Shown here: positions 1 to 10,538 of the stretch, one piece after another
How the letters are laid out: every line of letters begins with the position of its first letter
How positions within the stretch are numbered: position 1 is the first letter of the stretch
Source: Hofstenia miamia
Lineage: Eukaryota; Xenacoelomorpha; Acoela
DNA length: 64,000 bases
Assembly (NCBI GenBank): GCA_004352715.1
Contig: SCFE01000051.1
Coordinates: forward strand, 1,820,400-1,884,399
Direction of reading: 5' to 3'
The notes under the pieces: generated by a model
Told to the model about the DNA's origin: nothing
Seen by the model: only the letters and a program-made list of their open reading frames with translations
The model's database searches: none
Made by a program: the position numbers and the translations under genes

Positions 1-145
1 ATAAGTATCTAACACCAGAAGCATTTTATGTATCTTTTTTAAGAGAAATTTATCGAATTTTAAATCTTTGTCAATATCAACACCTGAATATGTAACATGC
101 TCACTTTGTTTTATCGGAACACTGTTTACATTTAATTCAATAATA
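1..145 (-). pseudogene. non-LTR retrotransposon RT C-terminal fragment
   Basis: Read on the minus strand this encodes the segment just after the catalytic core of a LINE reverse transcriptase, with the pattern NSVPIKQSDHV..Y.GVDIDKDL. The YLGV-type motif is typical of Jockey/CR1/RTE-like elements. It is the mirror copy of the fragment at 3816-3950 and lies at the outer end of an inverted duplication. It is cut by the window edge and has no start or catalytic motif, so it is only a relic. Confidence 0.6.
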
Positions 146-575
146 ATAATTATTATTTTTACTATTATTATTATTATTTTCACAAAAATCAAAATGTCGT
201 TAAATTGATAAAAAGCTTTCACCACAATATTTGAAAATGAGTTAGATGCAGAATGAGAGATTTAGAAGATAATGTCAGAAACCAGATGTGAATTGGGTAA
301 TGAACTTTTCAAGAGAAAGCGTGATCTACAGGCTTGAATTTGTAGAAGAATTTTTCATTTCTAAAAGAAAAATATTTCTTTAAAATTCTTTTTGAGAGAG
401 ATCCCAGCAGGAAATACTCATAACAAATTGTTCTAACAAAACATTTAGCGTTAGGAAAATGCTTGTGCTTTGCAGAGAAAAAGTGCAAGCAAAAGCTTTA
501 AAATTTCGAAACAAAGTTGAGGTTGATTATCGTAGATTTTGGGTGAATGTCATTCGGACAAACTTTTTCATTCCA

Positions 576-577
<2 letters not shown>
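1..577. repeat. left arm of a large inverted duplication
   Basis: This stretch is the reverse complement of 3427-3950. Base 1 pairs with about 3950, and the inner end pairs with about 3427 beside a (TA)n run. The arms differ by scattered substitutions and indels, for example about 35 extra bases near 330-380 here. That argues against a simple assembly copy. Both arms carry an (AAT)n tract and the same LINE fragment. Confidence 0.8.

Positions 578-581
<4 letters not shown>

Positions 582-612
<31 letters not shown>
582..612. repeat. (TA)n microsatellite at gap edge
   Basis: A (CATA/TA)n run leads directly into a 1000-N gap. The matching (TA)n at 3415-3429 suggests that the repeat itself broke the assembly. 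Confidence 0.9.
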
Positions 613-1612
613 NNNNNNNNNNNNNNNNNNNNNNNNNNNNNNNNNNNNNNNNNNNNNNNNNNNNNNNNNNNNNNNNNNNNNNNNNNNNNNNNNNNNNNNN
701 NNNNNNNNNNNNNNNNNNNNNNNNNNNNNNNNNNNNNNNNNNNNNNNNNNNNNNNNNNNNNNNNNNNNNNNNNNNNNNNNNNNNNNNNNNNNNNNNNNNN
801 NNNNNNNNNNNNNNNNNNNNNNNNNNNNNNNNNNNNNNNNNNNNNNNNNNNNNNNNNNNNNNNNNNNNNNNNNNNNNNNNNNNNNNNNNNNNNNNNNNNN
901 NNNNNNNNNNNNNNNNNNNNNNNNNNNNNNNNNNNNNNNNNNNNNNNNNNNNNNNNNNNNNNNNNNNNNNNNNNNNNNNNNNNNNNNNNNNNNNNNNNNN
1001 NNNNNNNNNNNNNNNNNNNNNNNNNNNNNNNNNNNNNNNNNNNNNNNNNNNNNNNNNNNNNNNNNNNNNNNNNNNNNNNNNNNNNNNNNNNNNNNNNNNN
1101 NNNNNNNNNNNNNNNNNNNNNNNNNNNNNNNNNNNNNNNNNNNNNNNNNNNNNNNNNNNNNNNNNNNNNNNNNNNNNNNNNNNNNNNNNNNNNNNNNNNN
1201 NNNNNNNNNNNNNNNNNNNNNNNNNNNNNNNNNNNNNNNNNNNNNNNNNNNNNNNNNNNNNNNNNNNNNNNNNNNNNNNNNNNNNNNNNNNNNNNNNNNN
1301 NNNNNNNNNNNNNNNNNNNNNNNNNNNNNNNNNNNNNNNNNNNNNNNNNNNNNNNNNNNNNNNNNNNNNNNNNNNNNNNNNNNNNNNNNNNNNNNNNNNN
1401 NNNNNNNNNNNNNNNNNNNNNNNNNNNNNNNNNNNNNNNNNNNNNNNNNNNNNNNNNNNNNNNNNNNNNNNNNNNNNNNNNNNNNNNNNNNNNNNNNNNN
1501 NNNNNNNNNNNNNNNNNNNNNNNNNNNNNNNNNNNNNNNNNNNNNNNNNNNNNNNNNNNNNNNNNNNNNNNNNNNNNNNNNNNNNNNNNNNNNNNNNNNN
1601 NNNNNNNNNNNN
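613..1612. other. assembly gap of exactly 1000 N
   Basis: The run is exactly 1000 N, the usual placeholder for a gap of unknown size. Long open frames crossing it are artefacts. Confidence 0.98.
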
Positions 1613-1796
1613 CATCTTTTAATGACAATTTCTAGATAGCATTCAGCAGAATTCTTCAGTATCATCTTCAAGACACATAAAGAAGTTTCAGTCAGTCATA
1701 TCTATTTCATACTTCAACTTTTTGTTGTTAATGCAGCCATAATTCATTTCAGACCACAATGAGCGGCGTAATGTACTTTTGGGTGCAGAATAACAC
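1613..1796. other. short unassigned stretch after gap
   Basis: AT-rich sequence with no ORF or repeat that I can identify. If 1797-2075 is a real minus-strand exon, this would be its 3' UTR. Confidence 0.4.
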
Positions 1797-2075
1797 TCAA
1801 TTGATAGCTAATCTCATATATTCTCTAAAAGAAGCGCTAGTTTCAGCAGCATACACTCTCCAATCAGATACATAAGTAACATCCAATTGCTTATTTGATG
1901 GTTTAATTGTGGGCTCATTAATGCAACTCTCTAGTCCAAATCTTTGAACACTCACAATTCGTTTATTAATCTGATCTCCTGGGACAATAATATATGCTCT
2001 AGGTCTTTCGAAAATGAGTTCCCGCATAATTTCTCTGATCAGACGTTGAGTCTTATCATCGTTCCTTTGGTGTCT
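1797..2075 (-). CDS. possible terminal exon of an unknown gene
   Basis: An open frame on the minus strand ends at 1797 with TAA. It reads from about 2075 through a Met at 2027 into a balanced, non-repetitive sequence containing LIREIMRELIFERPRAYIIV and SDWRVYAAETSASFREYM. Its composition is unlike the low-complexity Ile/Lys/Phe shadows elsewhere in the window, and I see no transposon motif. A pyrimidine-rich stretch ending in AG near 2076 could be a splice acceptor, making this a last exon of about 90 codons. I do not recognise the family, and a chance ORF is not excluded. Confidence 0.3.
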   Translation of the reverse strand, partial: RHQRNDDKTQRLIREIMRELIFERPRAYIIVPGDQINKRIVSVQRFGLESCINEPTIKPSNKQLDVTYVSDWRVYAAETSASFREYMRLAIN

Positions 2076-3326
2076 TATATAGGTGTTGAGGATAAGTGTA
2101 AATAAATAAGTCGACGGTAAATATAAAGGCCTTCAATGAATGAAAAGAAGTTCTAGATTCGAAAATGAAATCATATGCGTAACATTTGGCTTTAATTTAC
2201 ACCAATCTTTAGCAACATATGTTATTAGCCCTCCACCACCATTTCCTTAAGCTTAAATGAATCATGCTTATTTCTCTTGATCATTTTTGTCTACTTTTTA
2301 TTGATATAATAAATTTCTTCCTCAATTCTCATAATATTTTTATCAAACTTATCTATGTGCGGCTGAACTGAATCCTTTTACGCTCTTCTCAAACACACAT
2401 ATTGCAGAAAAGCAATATTTTCGTTCTTACCCTTTTGAGCTGTTATACCGTTTTTATCTGAAGCCAACGCATCCCGCTTCCCGATGCATCAATAGTCCAC
2501 AAGAAAAGCAATAGAATGATTGCTCCTTGATCGTGATTTTCTTCTTGCAAGCATTAGAGGATTCTTCACTTGCAAGTGCAACTGGCAGATCAACCGTTGC
2601 TTTACTTATATTTGTAGACGTCCTCTTTTTTCCGCGTCTGCCTATGTCTACCAGCATTAATATTGCCATTATTCCAAGAAAAGTTTACATTCTACGCGTC
2701 ATGGTGGCGTTTTCCTTGCTTCTTTTATCAATATCTACCTAATTTCTATATCCTTTCTGTTCGACCTCAGTTATTGTTGGAGAATCAAAGCTGGAAATAG
2801 TTAGTTTTTCCCCGACCCAAACCGGACTGGATCAAATAAATTATTACGACTCTTACAATGAATATTACAGTTATGATATTCAATATTCTGTTATTCAAAT
2901 AAAGAGCTAAACTACCAAAAATTCAAATTTTATGAGATTAAGATATTAATTACATGTAACTCTATTTGTGGTAATTTATTTTACTCAATCATTGCTACTC
3001 AAGGAGTTCATATCAATACCATAAATTGCAACATAGCAGTCATTTGAGATGACAGGATTGTTCTGCATCTGTCTTCCCTAGAAGACAGAAATTTTAATAA
3101 AATGGTCTAGACAAAAGAGAAAAAATTTTTATAGGAAGACACTCTCTTGTTAATGTACACTTACTATAGAGGCCAAAATATTACAGCACTCCCTAAAATA
3201 GATTAATGGAGTACTTCAAAATTTCTTAGAATTTGGACTGCTTTTGGGAAACCTTTAACAAATGGTGGGATATGTTCAATCCTGTAGAAAAAATTTAATG
3301 CAGTACATTCTTTGTTTTAATAAAAT
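2076..3326. other. AT-rich stretch without supported gene
   Basis: It contains only short ORFs, for example 71 codons on the minus strand at 2454-2669 and its + strand shadow. I see no domain, intron pattern, tRNA or transposon end. Confidence 0.5.
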
Positions 3327-3394
3327 AGATTTCTCAGAAAGCACCTACTTCACGTGGCGAAAATAAAAAATGAAAACGTGTTTCAAGTTGTATC
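3327..3394 (+). repeat. 68-bp exact copy of 5657-5724, ends at a gap
   Basis: These 68 bases match 5657-5724 base for base and stop exactly where the 20-N gap begins. The sequence belongs to the dispersed repeat R1. An exact match ending at a gap could be a duplicated contig end. Confidence 0.85.
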
Positions 3395-3414
3395 NNNNNN
3401 NNNNNNNNNNNNNN
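3395..3414. other. assembly gap, 20 N
   Basis: Twenty N, followed directly by a short (AT)n run at 3415-3429. Confidence 0.98.
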
Positions 3415-3426
3415 ATATATATATAT

Positions 3427-3950
3427 ATTGGAATGAAAAAGTTTGTCCGAATGACATTCACCCAAAATCTACGATCATCAACCTCAACTTTGTTTCGAAA
3501 TTTTAAAGCTTTTGCTTACACTTTTTCTCTGCAAAGCACAAACATTTTCCTAACGGTAAATGTCTTGTTAGAACAATTTGTTATGAATATTTCCTGCTGG
3601 GATCTCTCTCAAAAAGAATTTTAAAGCCTGTAGATCACACACTTTCTCTTGAAAAGTTAATTACCCAATTCACATCTGGTTTCTGACATTATCTTCTAAA
3701 TCTTCTCTCATTCTGCATCTAACTCATTTTCAAATATTGTGGTGAAAGCTTTTTATTTCTGTGAAAATAATAATAATAATAATAATAGTAAAAATAATAA
3801 AAATTATTATTGAATTAAATGTAAACAGTGTTCCGATAAAACAAAGTGATCATGTTACATATTTAGGTGTTGATATTGACAAAGATTTAAAATTCGATAA
3901 ATTTCTCTTAAAAAAGATACATAAAATGCTTCTGGTGTTAGATACTTATA
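3427..3950. repeat. right arm of the inverted duplication
   Basis: Reverse complement of 1-577. It includes an (AAT)n tract at about 3765-3800 and then the start of a LINE fragment. The inner edge abuts (AT)n and a gap, as in the left arm. Confidence 0.8.
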
Positions 3951-4157
3951 CCACCACAGAAATTTATTGCTAGATTATCACATTCAGCTATTGCATGCAT
4001 TTTGCTAATCGCAACTACATTAATGTTGATTTTTATTTATTAATTTTAACACAAAAAGCCGCTATTTATTATCAAAAACTTTTAATTGGTCATTAAAAAC
4101 ATTAAATTTTGCATTAAGCATGATCATGTTAGTGAATACAGAGGAAAGTATAATATA

Positions 4158-5079
4158 CAGGTAGTCCCGAAAGTTCTCTGTATTATCCCGTCATACAAAC
4201 AAAAACAGTTGAAATCCAAGAAAGGCATATTTAATCAACATAATTACCATTTACATTAATGCAAATCTGGCACCGCTCAAACCAGTTATCGAAGGCTGAA
4301 CGCCACGTATTTGCTGTAGTTTTTTCCAACTCGTCCTCGTACGCAAGAACAGCTTCGTCTGGACAGCCAAACTCGCAGCCTCACAATTTTTCTTTGACAC
4401 ACCCAAACAAAAAGAAGTCAGCCGGTGAAAGATCCGGCGAATAAGGCGGAAGTGGCAACAGTCGAACTGAATTGTCAAAAATGAAATCTGTGATGACGGC
4501 TGCGGAATGTGCTGGGCATTTTCATGGTGAAGGCGGAGGTGTTGAGGCCCGCCTCCAGGCCGATGAGCTGTCCATGCTTCGAAGACAGCAGGTAGGCAAG
4601 TTTGCGAGTACCACTGTGAATTGACAGACTGCTGCCCAGGTAGTTAAACATTGGCAACAAGACCAGCCTTGCAAAAGAAGTTGGCCACCATCTTCTTTCC
4701 AACCCAGGATGTTGCTGCAACCTGTGTTTCTGGAGACTCCAATTCGGAACTGCGCAAACCCCGACTTGACTGTTTCATATGAAATTGTGATATCTGGATA
4801 TGCAGCATGCAAACGGTCATGGCATTGCCTTACCGACAATTTGCTGCGAAAGTGGTAGTTGATGAGAAGACGCAGTTGTTGCTTTTCCATAAAACGAGAA
4901 ACAACACGTCACTATGATTTTTGATTGTTACGTCCCCGCGCTTATATATGCCTGGAGCAAAAAAAGATAGTCCGTCACACTCATCATTAACGCTCTAACT
5001 GTTGTCATGTTTTAAATGTTGTTTGTTGTGTTGTGTGTTAAAGGTATGCAATAATACAGAGAACTTTCGGGACTACCTG
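4158..5079 (-). mobile_element. mariner-like DNA transposon, 922 bp, internally deleted
   Basis: It has perfect 28-bp terminal inverted repeats at 4158-4185 and 5052-5079, starting CAGGTAGTCCCGAAAGTTCT, and is flanked by TA on both sides (4156-4157, 5080-5081). TA target duplication plus the transposase motifs below place it in the Tc1/mariner superfamily. Full-length mariners are usually about 1.3 kb, so this copy has lost internal sequence. It is inserted inside a LINE fragment and is therefore the younger of the two. Confidence 0.93.
4251..4890 (-). pseudogene. mariner transposase remnant
   Basis: The N-terminal part starts at Met 4890 and encodes a helix-turn-helix like segment (FRSKLSVRQCHDRLH, then SYETVKSGFAQFRIG) expected to bind the terminal repeats. 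Near 4390-4450, in another frame, the catalytic C-terminal signature PPYSPDLSPADFFLF is present; its Asp is the third acid of the D,D34D triad. The middle catalytic region is mostly missing, and at least two frame changes separate the parts. No functional transposase can be made. Confidence 0.85.
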
Positions 5080-5290
5080 TATTATCCCCGCTATATCAAG
5101 TACAATTCCATGCAGCTTCAATTTTATTTAAGTATAAAAATGGCCGACAATCAATTTGTTTTCTTGAAAATTTAAAAGTATATCCTCGATCATATAAATT
5201 TAATTGCAGCAGTATTTCCTATCCTAGTTTTCATCGAGCAGCGTCTAATATTTGGAATGATTTAGATAATGAGACTAGAGTTTAGAAAAA

Positions 5291-5643
5291 AATTAAAATG
5301 TGCAGTTCTACATCGACGAAATACATTCGGAGACACAAACATGCTAAACACATTTACTAATTTTTTACACTGAGCTCACCACATACATAGACACACACAC
5401 ACACAAATTTATTATTATTATATATTTCATATGTAGTTTGTAAATTAATTAAAATTTTTAGCAAATATATTGCTTTGACTCTTATTATCAACGCTTTAAT
5501 TCGTGTACTTTATGGAGGTAAAATGGAAAATCATAAACAAATTATATAGCATACCTACAAAAGGGAGAGGGAATCGCTAGATGACATTTGCAAACGTATG
5601 TGATGGCATTTGGAAAGTCAGTTTTTATTAAAAACATGCGTAT
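5291..5643. other. LINE 3' UTR remnant and unassigned AT-rich DNA
   Basis: The part to about 5520 is similar to 8060-8245, including a (CA)n/(ATT)n stretch, and is probably LINE 3' UTR. The rest has no identifiable feature. Confidence 0.5.
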
Positions 5644-6245
5644 TAACATCATTAGAAGATTTCTCAGAAAGCACCTACTTCACGTGGCGAAAATAAAAAA
5701 TGAAAACGTGTTTCAAGTTGTATCAATTCCTCTTCACGCAGTTTTAATGTGGTTTCTAATGGAATTTTAGTTGAATTCTGAACTAACTCTTTACATCTAA
5801 CTAACTACTTTGAAAATTCATGTGGGTGTTAATACAAGAATTAATTCTGCAATTTCGTGTGGCTGTTCACACTGGGTGTGGATTCAATAATGAAATACAA
5901 CGTTATTGTGTAATAAACCAAAACTATTATCAACTAAGCAATTTATGAGCTACTGACGAAGTGACAAACTATTAAATGAGAAGTTTATATCTGATAAAAT
6001 CAAATTGTTTTTTAGGAAGGTGTTAGTCAATTAGATCAGTCAAATAGCAATGAATGACTTGGCTTTGATAATTAATTAATATGACATAGGCATTCTTTAA
6101 TATATATTATTTATTGTAAATATTTAGATATAAATATGTGTACATGTATAGTATTGTACATATAAATTTGGAAATACATTGTATTGAATAAAAAACGAAT
6201 GTTAAATTACTTAAATTTGAATATATATTCTTAGGAAAATCTTGG
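5644..6245 (+). repeat. dispersed repeat R1, copy 1
   Basis: A repeat of about 600 bp with a diverged inverted copy at 20188-20615 and a 68-bp fragment at 3327-3394. Matching landmarks in order are TTTCTCAGAAAGCACCT, CACGCAGTTTTAATGTGGTT, GCTGTTCACACTG, AGCAATGAATGACT and TTCTTAGGAAAATCT. No coding potential or terminal inverted repeats are seen, so the class (SINE, LINE tail or non-autonomous DNA element) is open. Confidence 0.75.
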
Positions 6246-7411
6246 ATCGACAAGATCGCAATATTTGAGGACGGACCGAAGTCTGAACTTAACCACTTTA
6301 AGTTCTGTTGTGAATTTATTACTCAGACCCAGAATTTCGACGTGTCTCATTCTGGTTTGCTTACGCAACCCTCTACTACAGATTCTTAATCGTGATTCAC
6401 CGTTAGCTGTCATTTTTTTCCGTAGCTAGTGGTTTTTACTACTTCTAAGTGAAATACTGCCACTTTCAATGGAACTATTAAAACATGCTTAATTAAGCGT
6501 TATGAGAATATACCTTAAAGGCATTTTTTCTTGAATAACGTTTTACTAATACCGAAAGTGGTTAGCTGAAAAACCGAAACTAAGGTTTTCAGTGATAAAC
6601 ACATTTTGGAAACCACCGCTCATTAGTCCTAATACTAGATCTTCTTATTATTGTTCATGATTTCCCAACGCATCTTGGTCCACTCCACTGATCTGAATGA
6701 AAATTACTGTCTTTCTCTCTTTTAGCACTGCTAGCAATCTCGACATTATCAGCTTTTCCTCTATCTTCTTCTTCGAACCACATCACTTCCTATCATTGCT
6801 TCCCAAATGATGAGATTATAACGTGTTCTACACAGATTTTCCTCACTCGGGTTCCACTTATTCTGTCCTTCTTTGCCTCTCTTTTGCAATCATCTGAAGC
6901 AATGAAATTTCCGCTTCTGCTAATCCTCTCATACGATGTCTTTTGTTGCTACCTCTTGTCTGATTATCAGCAGTATTTTGAACCCCGATTCTTTTCCGTC
7001 CAATTTTTTGTTTGCAGGACATTTTTTCTTTTACAAAAAACATGCTTCCCTCATCTTTCTTTGGCTTTTCTTTGTTCGATTTTCGTGTGGTCTGCTTGTT
7101 CCTGATGGTCTTCTTCCCTATAATTTTTACAAGTAATGTTTATAGATTTCCTCTTCCCAAGATCTCTGCTTGTGTTTAAGCGCCCTTCTTTTAAATGTCT
7201 GTTACACTGTATCCAATCCCTTCTTTCACTTGGTCAGTTTAGTTTCTGCCGTTGTTATTCTATACTATTACGAATTTTAATTGACTTCTGGATTCTGGTT
7301 TTGATAGAATTATCTTTGACACTCTAAGGCCTTTGATTGGATTACTCCCTGGAAACTCCGCTGTTTTGGACGTGACGATTTTCTAATTATCCTTTTCTTA
7401 AATTATTTATC
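6246..7411. other. unassigned stretch with short minus-strand ORFs
   Basis: Small minus-strand ORFs (6231-6413, 6858-7043) are somewhat basic (Arg/Lys-rich) but match no family I know and do not join into a spliced model. A decayed gene or transposon is possible. Confidence 0.4.
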
Positions 7412-8245
7412 TAACTAGGGCCAATCCTATTTGCAATATATGTAAATAACATAATTAAGCATGTAAATCATAAAGAAATATATCAATTTGGTGATAATAC
7501 TTGCCTCATAAATACAGGATCGAATTAATTGTTAATAGTGTTCCAATAAAACAAAGTGATCATGTTACATATTTAGGTGTTAATAATGACAAAGATTTAA
7601 AATTGCAAAAAATGTCATCTGGATTTAGATACTTATACAACCTCAGAAGTTTAGGAGCAGATTATCACGTTCAATTATTGCATGCATTTGTTTTATCGCA
7701 AATTCATTATTTTTCATTTTTATTGATTAATTTTAATACAAAGTCCGCTATTTATTATCAAAAACTTTTAATTGGTCATTATAAACATTAAATTTTGCAC
7801 GTAAGCATGATCATGTTAGTGAATACCACTGACGAAAGAATAATCTGTTGTTCGCGCTAATCAAATACAATTTCATGCAACGGCGATTTTATTTAAGTAT
7901 TTGACCGAGATAATTATTTAAAAGTACATCCACATTCATATAAATTTATTTGCAGCAGTATTTCCTATCCTAGTTTTCATCGAGCAGCCTCTAATATTTT
8001 GAAAAAAGTTAGAAAATGAGATTTGGAGGGAAAAAAATTTTAAGAAATTTTGAAAAAAAATTAAAAAATGTACTTGTACACTGAGCTCACCACATACATA
8101 GATACACAAAAAATTTATTATCGTTATATATTTTATATTTAGCTTGTAGTTTAATTGTATCTTTTCTGTTAGATAATATATTGCTTTCACTCTAACTGCT
8201 CTCAATGTTTTAATTTTCATAGTGTTTGTAATTATAAGGATTTTT
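7412..8245 (+). mobile_element. non-LTR retrotransposon RT fragment, second copy
   Basis: It begins with an RT-like block reading LGPILFAIYVNNI and then YQFGDNTCL, which corresponds to the GxLLFxLYxND and FADDT motifs. The active-site FADD has become FGDN here. After a stop and probable internal deletion it resumes at NSVPIKQSDHVTYLGV, continues through YLYNLRSLGADYHVQLLHAF, and ends with the SYPSFHRAAS tail and 3' UTR. It is the same family as the fragments at 1-145 and 3816-5290, and is inactive. Confidence 0.75.
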
Positions 8246-10530
8246 GACGCCATCTAGGGAATACGTATTAAGATCTCAAACGAATTTTAAAAATAGTGAT
8301 TATAAGTTTTACATAGTGATGATCTTAAATCAATTTAAATTATGCTAAATTTTAAACATAATTTTTCTAATGCATTCTAGCATTATATTTGAAAAATATC
8401 AGTTGCTTCATGCGATTCAATATATGCTGCACATAAGGTCATCTGGCCTAAAATAGCTGAATTTCACATAAATTTACATAATGCTTAACTTCTATTAAAA
8501 GAAATATATTTTTTTTCATAGCACTAAGATTATCTTCAGTTATTTTTAGCACACTCAAAACCTTGCAATAATAAAACTAACTAAATTCTTGTATTTGCAA
8601 AAATACGCCCATTATATTTTTTAATTTCTGTTTCCTTTTCTCCAATAACTATTGTATTTATAATGTATATATGTCTCAATTAGTTTACATAAACACAACC
8701 AGATTAAACTCACATCCGATATTAAAATCGCATTTGGGCATGTAATATATACACGTATTTACCATGCTTTGTTAACCCAATCATAATTAAGGGAAGCCAA
8801 AATTCACAATTCCAACTCATATCACTCATAGAATTTTTTTCACAAGTTGACAATGCCAATGGTCGTGTAGGAGATTTAATTAGGTGAACAAGTTGCTTTG
8901 CGAGAAGGAGCAGAAAGACTACATTTTTTATTATGAATCCTACTATTCTGATAGCTAAGTATCATCACAAATTATTATAAACACTACAAAGATAGTCAAA
9001 ATATGTAATAAAAATATGACATCTTTAATCTTTCATCAGAGTGATGCAGTGTACGGAGATGAATTACTTGAAGTGTGCTTCTTTCAATAGTTGCTTTAAT
9101 AATGCCACCCACTCAAATTCGATGGGCTTTGTTAGATCAAGTTTCTACTAATAAGTTAATGGCCAATAATTTGCTAAAAATTAATCTAGGCGGGTTTGGC
9201 TTTATTTCATGCAATAATCCTTAACTAAATACTTATTTTACAGTAAGAACTCGTGAATTGCACTTACAAGGGGGCAAAAATGTAATTGAATGAAAGAGGT
9301 TAGAGTAGGTTTTAATGCACTAAAAACGTTTTCATTGTTATCAGTTTCGTTTGGGAAAGCGCAGGTTCTTCCTAGTGAACATCAAAGTCGCGCTAAAAGT
9401 GCATATAGAAGTTCAACCAAACGAATTGTCTGAAGTCCTGTGTCAAGTAAGAACAAGGAAGGCACTAGTACCTTAACATGTATTTCAAAAAATGCAAATT
9501 TAGAAATGCGATTACTAATAAACCCTAGCTAAATATTCTTTGCAACAGTAGTAAAACCGTCAATTAAGGTCTTATAAAGAATTAGAAGTCTAAGTTCTTA
9601 TCCAACTTAACGATCGTGGTTAAGATTTTGTAAAAAAATTTTTGATAAAGTATGATATTTATTTTTTTGTTGAATATGTTTATCCGTGGCCAATTTTCAA
9701 ATATAAAAAATCGTTATTAAATGATAATGTGTTTACACACATTGATTAACCACTGAATACTAGCATTCATTCTGATGAAAATGATGCCAGAGAATAGTTA
9801 CTTCACTACTCGATTTTACGTCATAACTAAAAAATATTTAACAGTGTAATGTACACTTAAAAACTCAACTCCGAATTATGAATTAGTAAAAAATCAATTG
9901 AGTGAATGCATTAGCATTCCAACTAGGATAAAAATATTTTGGTATGCTTGTTCAATAAAAATACCGCTCTACAAGATTTTGAATGCAGGATTATCTAAAC
10001 ATAAGTAATGCTACATAATTAACCATTTGGCTACCACATCTTCAAAAATTCCATTTCCATAAAAAATCTAAATTTTTGAATACTCACTTTTATTATTGTT
10101 TTGTATGATGCTAAGCATATATTTTCACAGTTTTTGAAAAGATTTCAAATTGAATTTAAATTTTTTTTTAAATTTGCATTATTAACCAATTTCAGATATT
10201 CTCAAATTACATTCCTTCTTCTTATAAAATATTTATTTTGATGTACGGTTAATAAATAAAGCGTATACCACATTTATACAACAGAGATTCTAAAATTATA
10301 AATTCTTTTTTCCAAAGAATATATTATTCAATAATTTTTTTTAAAATATCAGAAATTAAACTATCATGATTTAAAGCATTTGTTTAATTAGCATTTAAAA
10401 CGCTTTTTTTATTTTATTTTGAATTTCTTATTGCTGATTATTATAGTACAATTATTCGGTGTATATAAAATGATTTGGAAACTATTTCGATAGCATAAAA
10501 CATCAAGTAATTGGTCTCCAAAGTTGGTCT
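8246..10530. other. AT-rich non-coding stretch
   Basis: More than 2 kb of AT-rich DNA with stops in all frames. I see no gene, RNA gene or transposon ends. Confidence 0.6.
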
Positions 10531-10538
10531 GTCTAAAA

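Larger units (their letters stand above)
3816..5290 (+). mobile_element. non-LTR retrotransposon 3' fragment, split by mariner
   Basis: The + strand encodes the post-catalytic part of a LINE RT (NSVPIKQSDHVTYLGVDIDK). After the mariner at 4158-5079 it continues with SISYPSFHRAASNIWNDLDN, the usual type of LINE RT C-terminus. The copy at 7412-8245 shows the same order without the mariner. Probable 3' UTR follows to about 5520, with a CACCACATACATAGA motif also found near 8090. Frameshifts and missing N-terminal domains make it dead. Jockey/CR1/RTE-like is the best guess; the clade is not resolved. Confidence 0.7.

Noticed and set aside
459-1671. Several long ORFs across 613-1612 in all frames
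   Set aside because: They consist of N read as open sequence; only short, repeat-flanked ends are real bases. The same applies at 17873-19051, 42517-43776, 46025-47227 and 61950-63221.
4500-4890. 122-codon minus ORF as an intact gene
   Set aside because: Only the first about 55 codons match a mariner transposase; the rest is out-of-frame translation.
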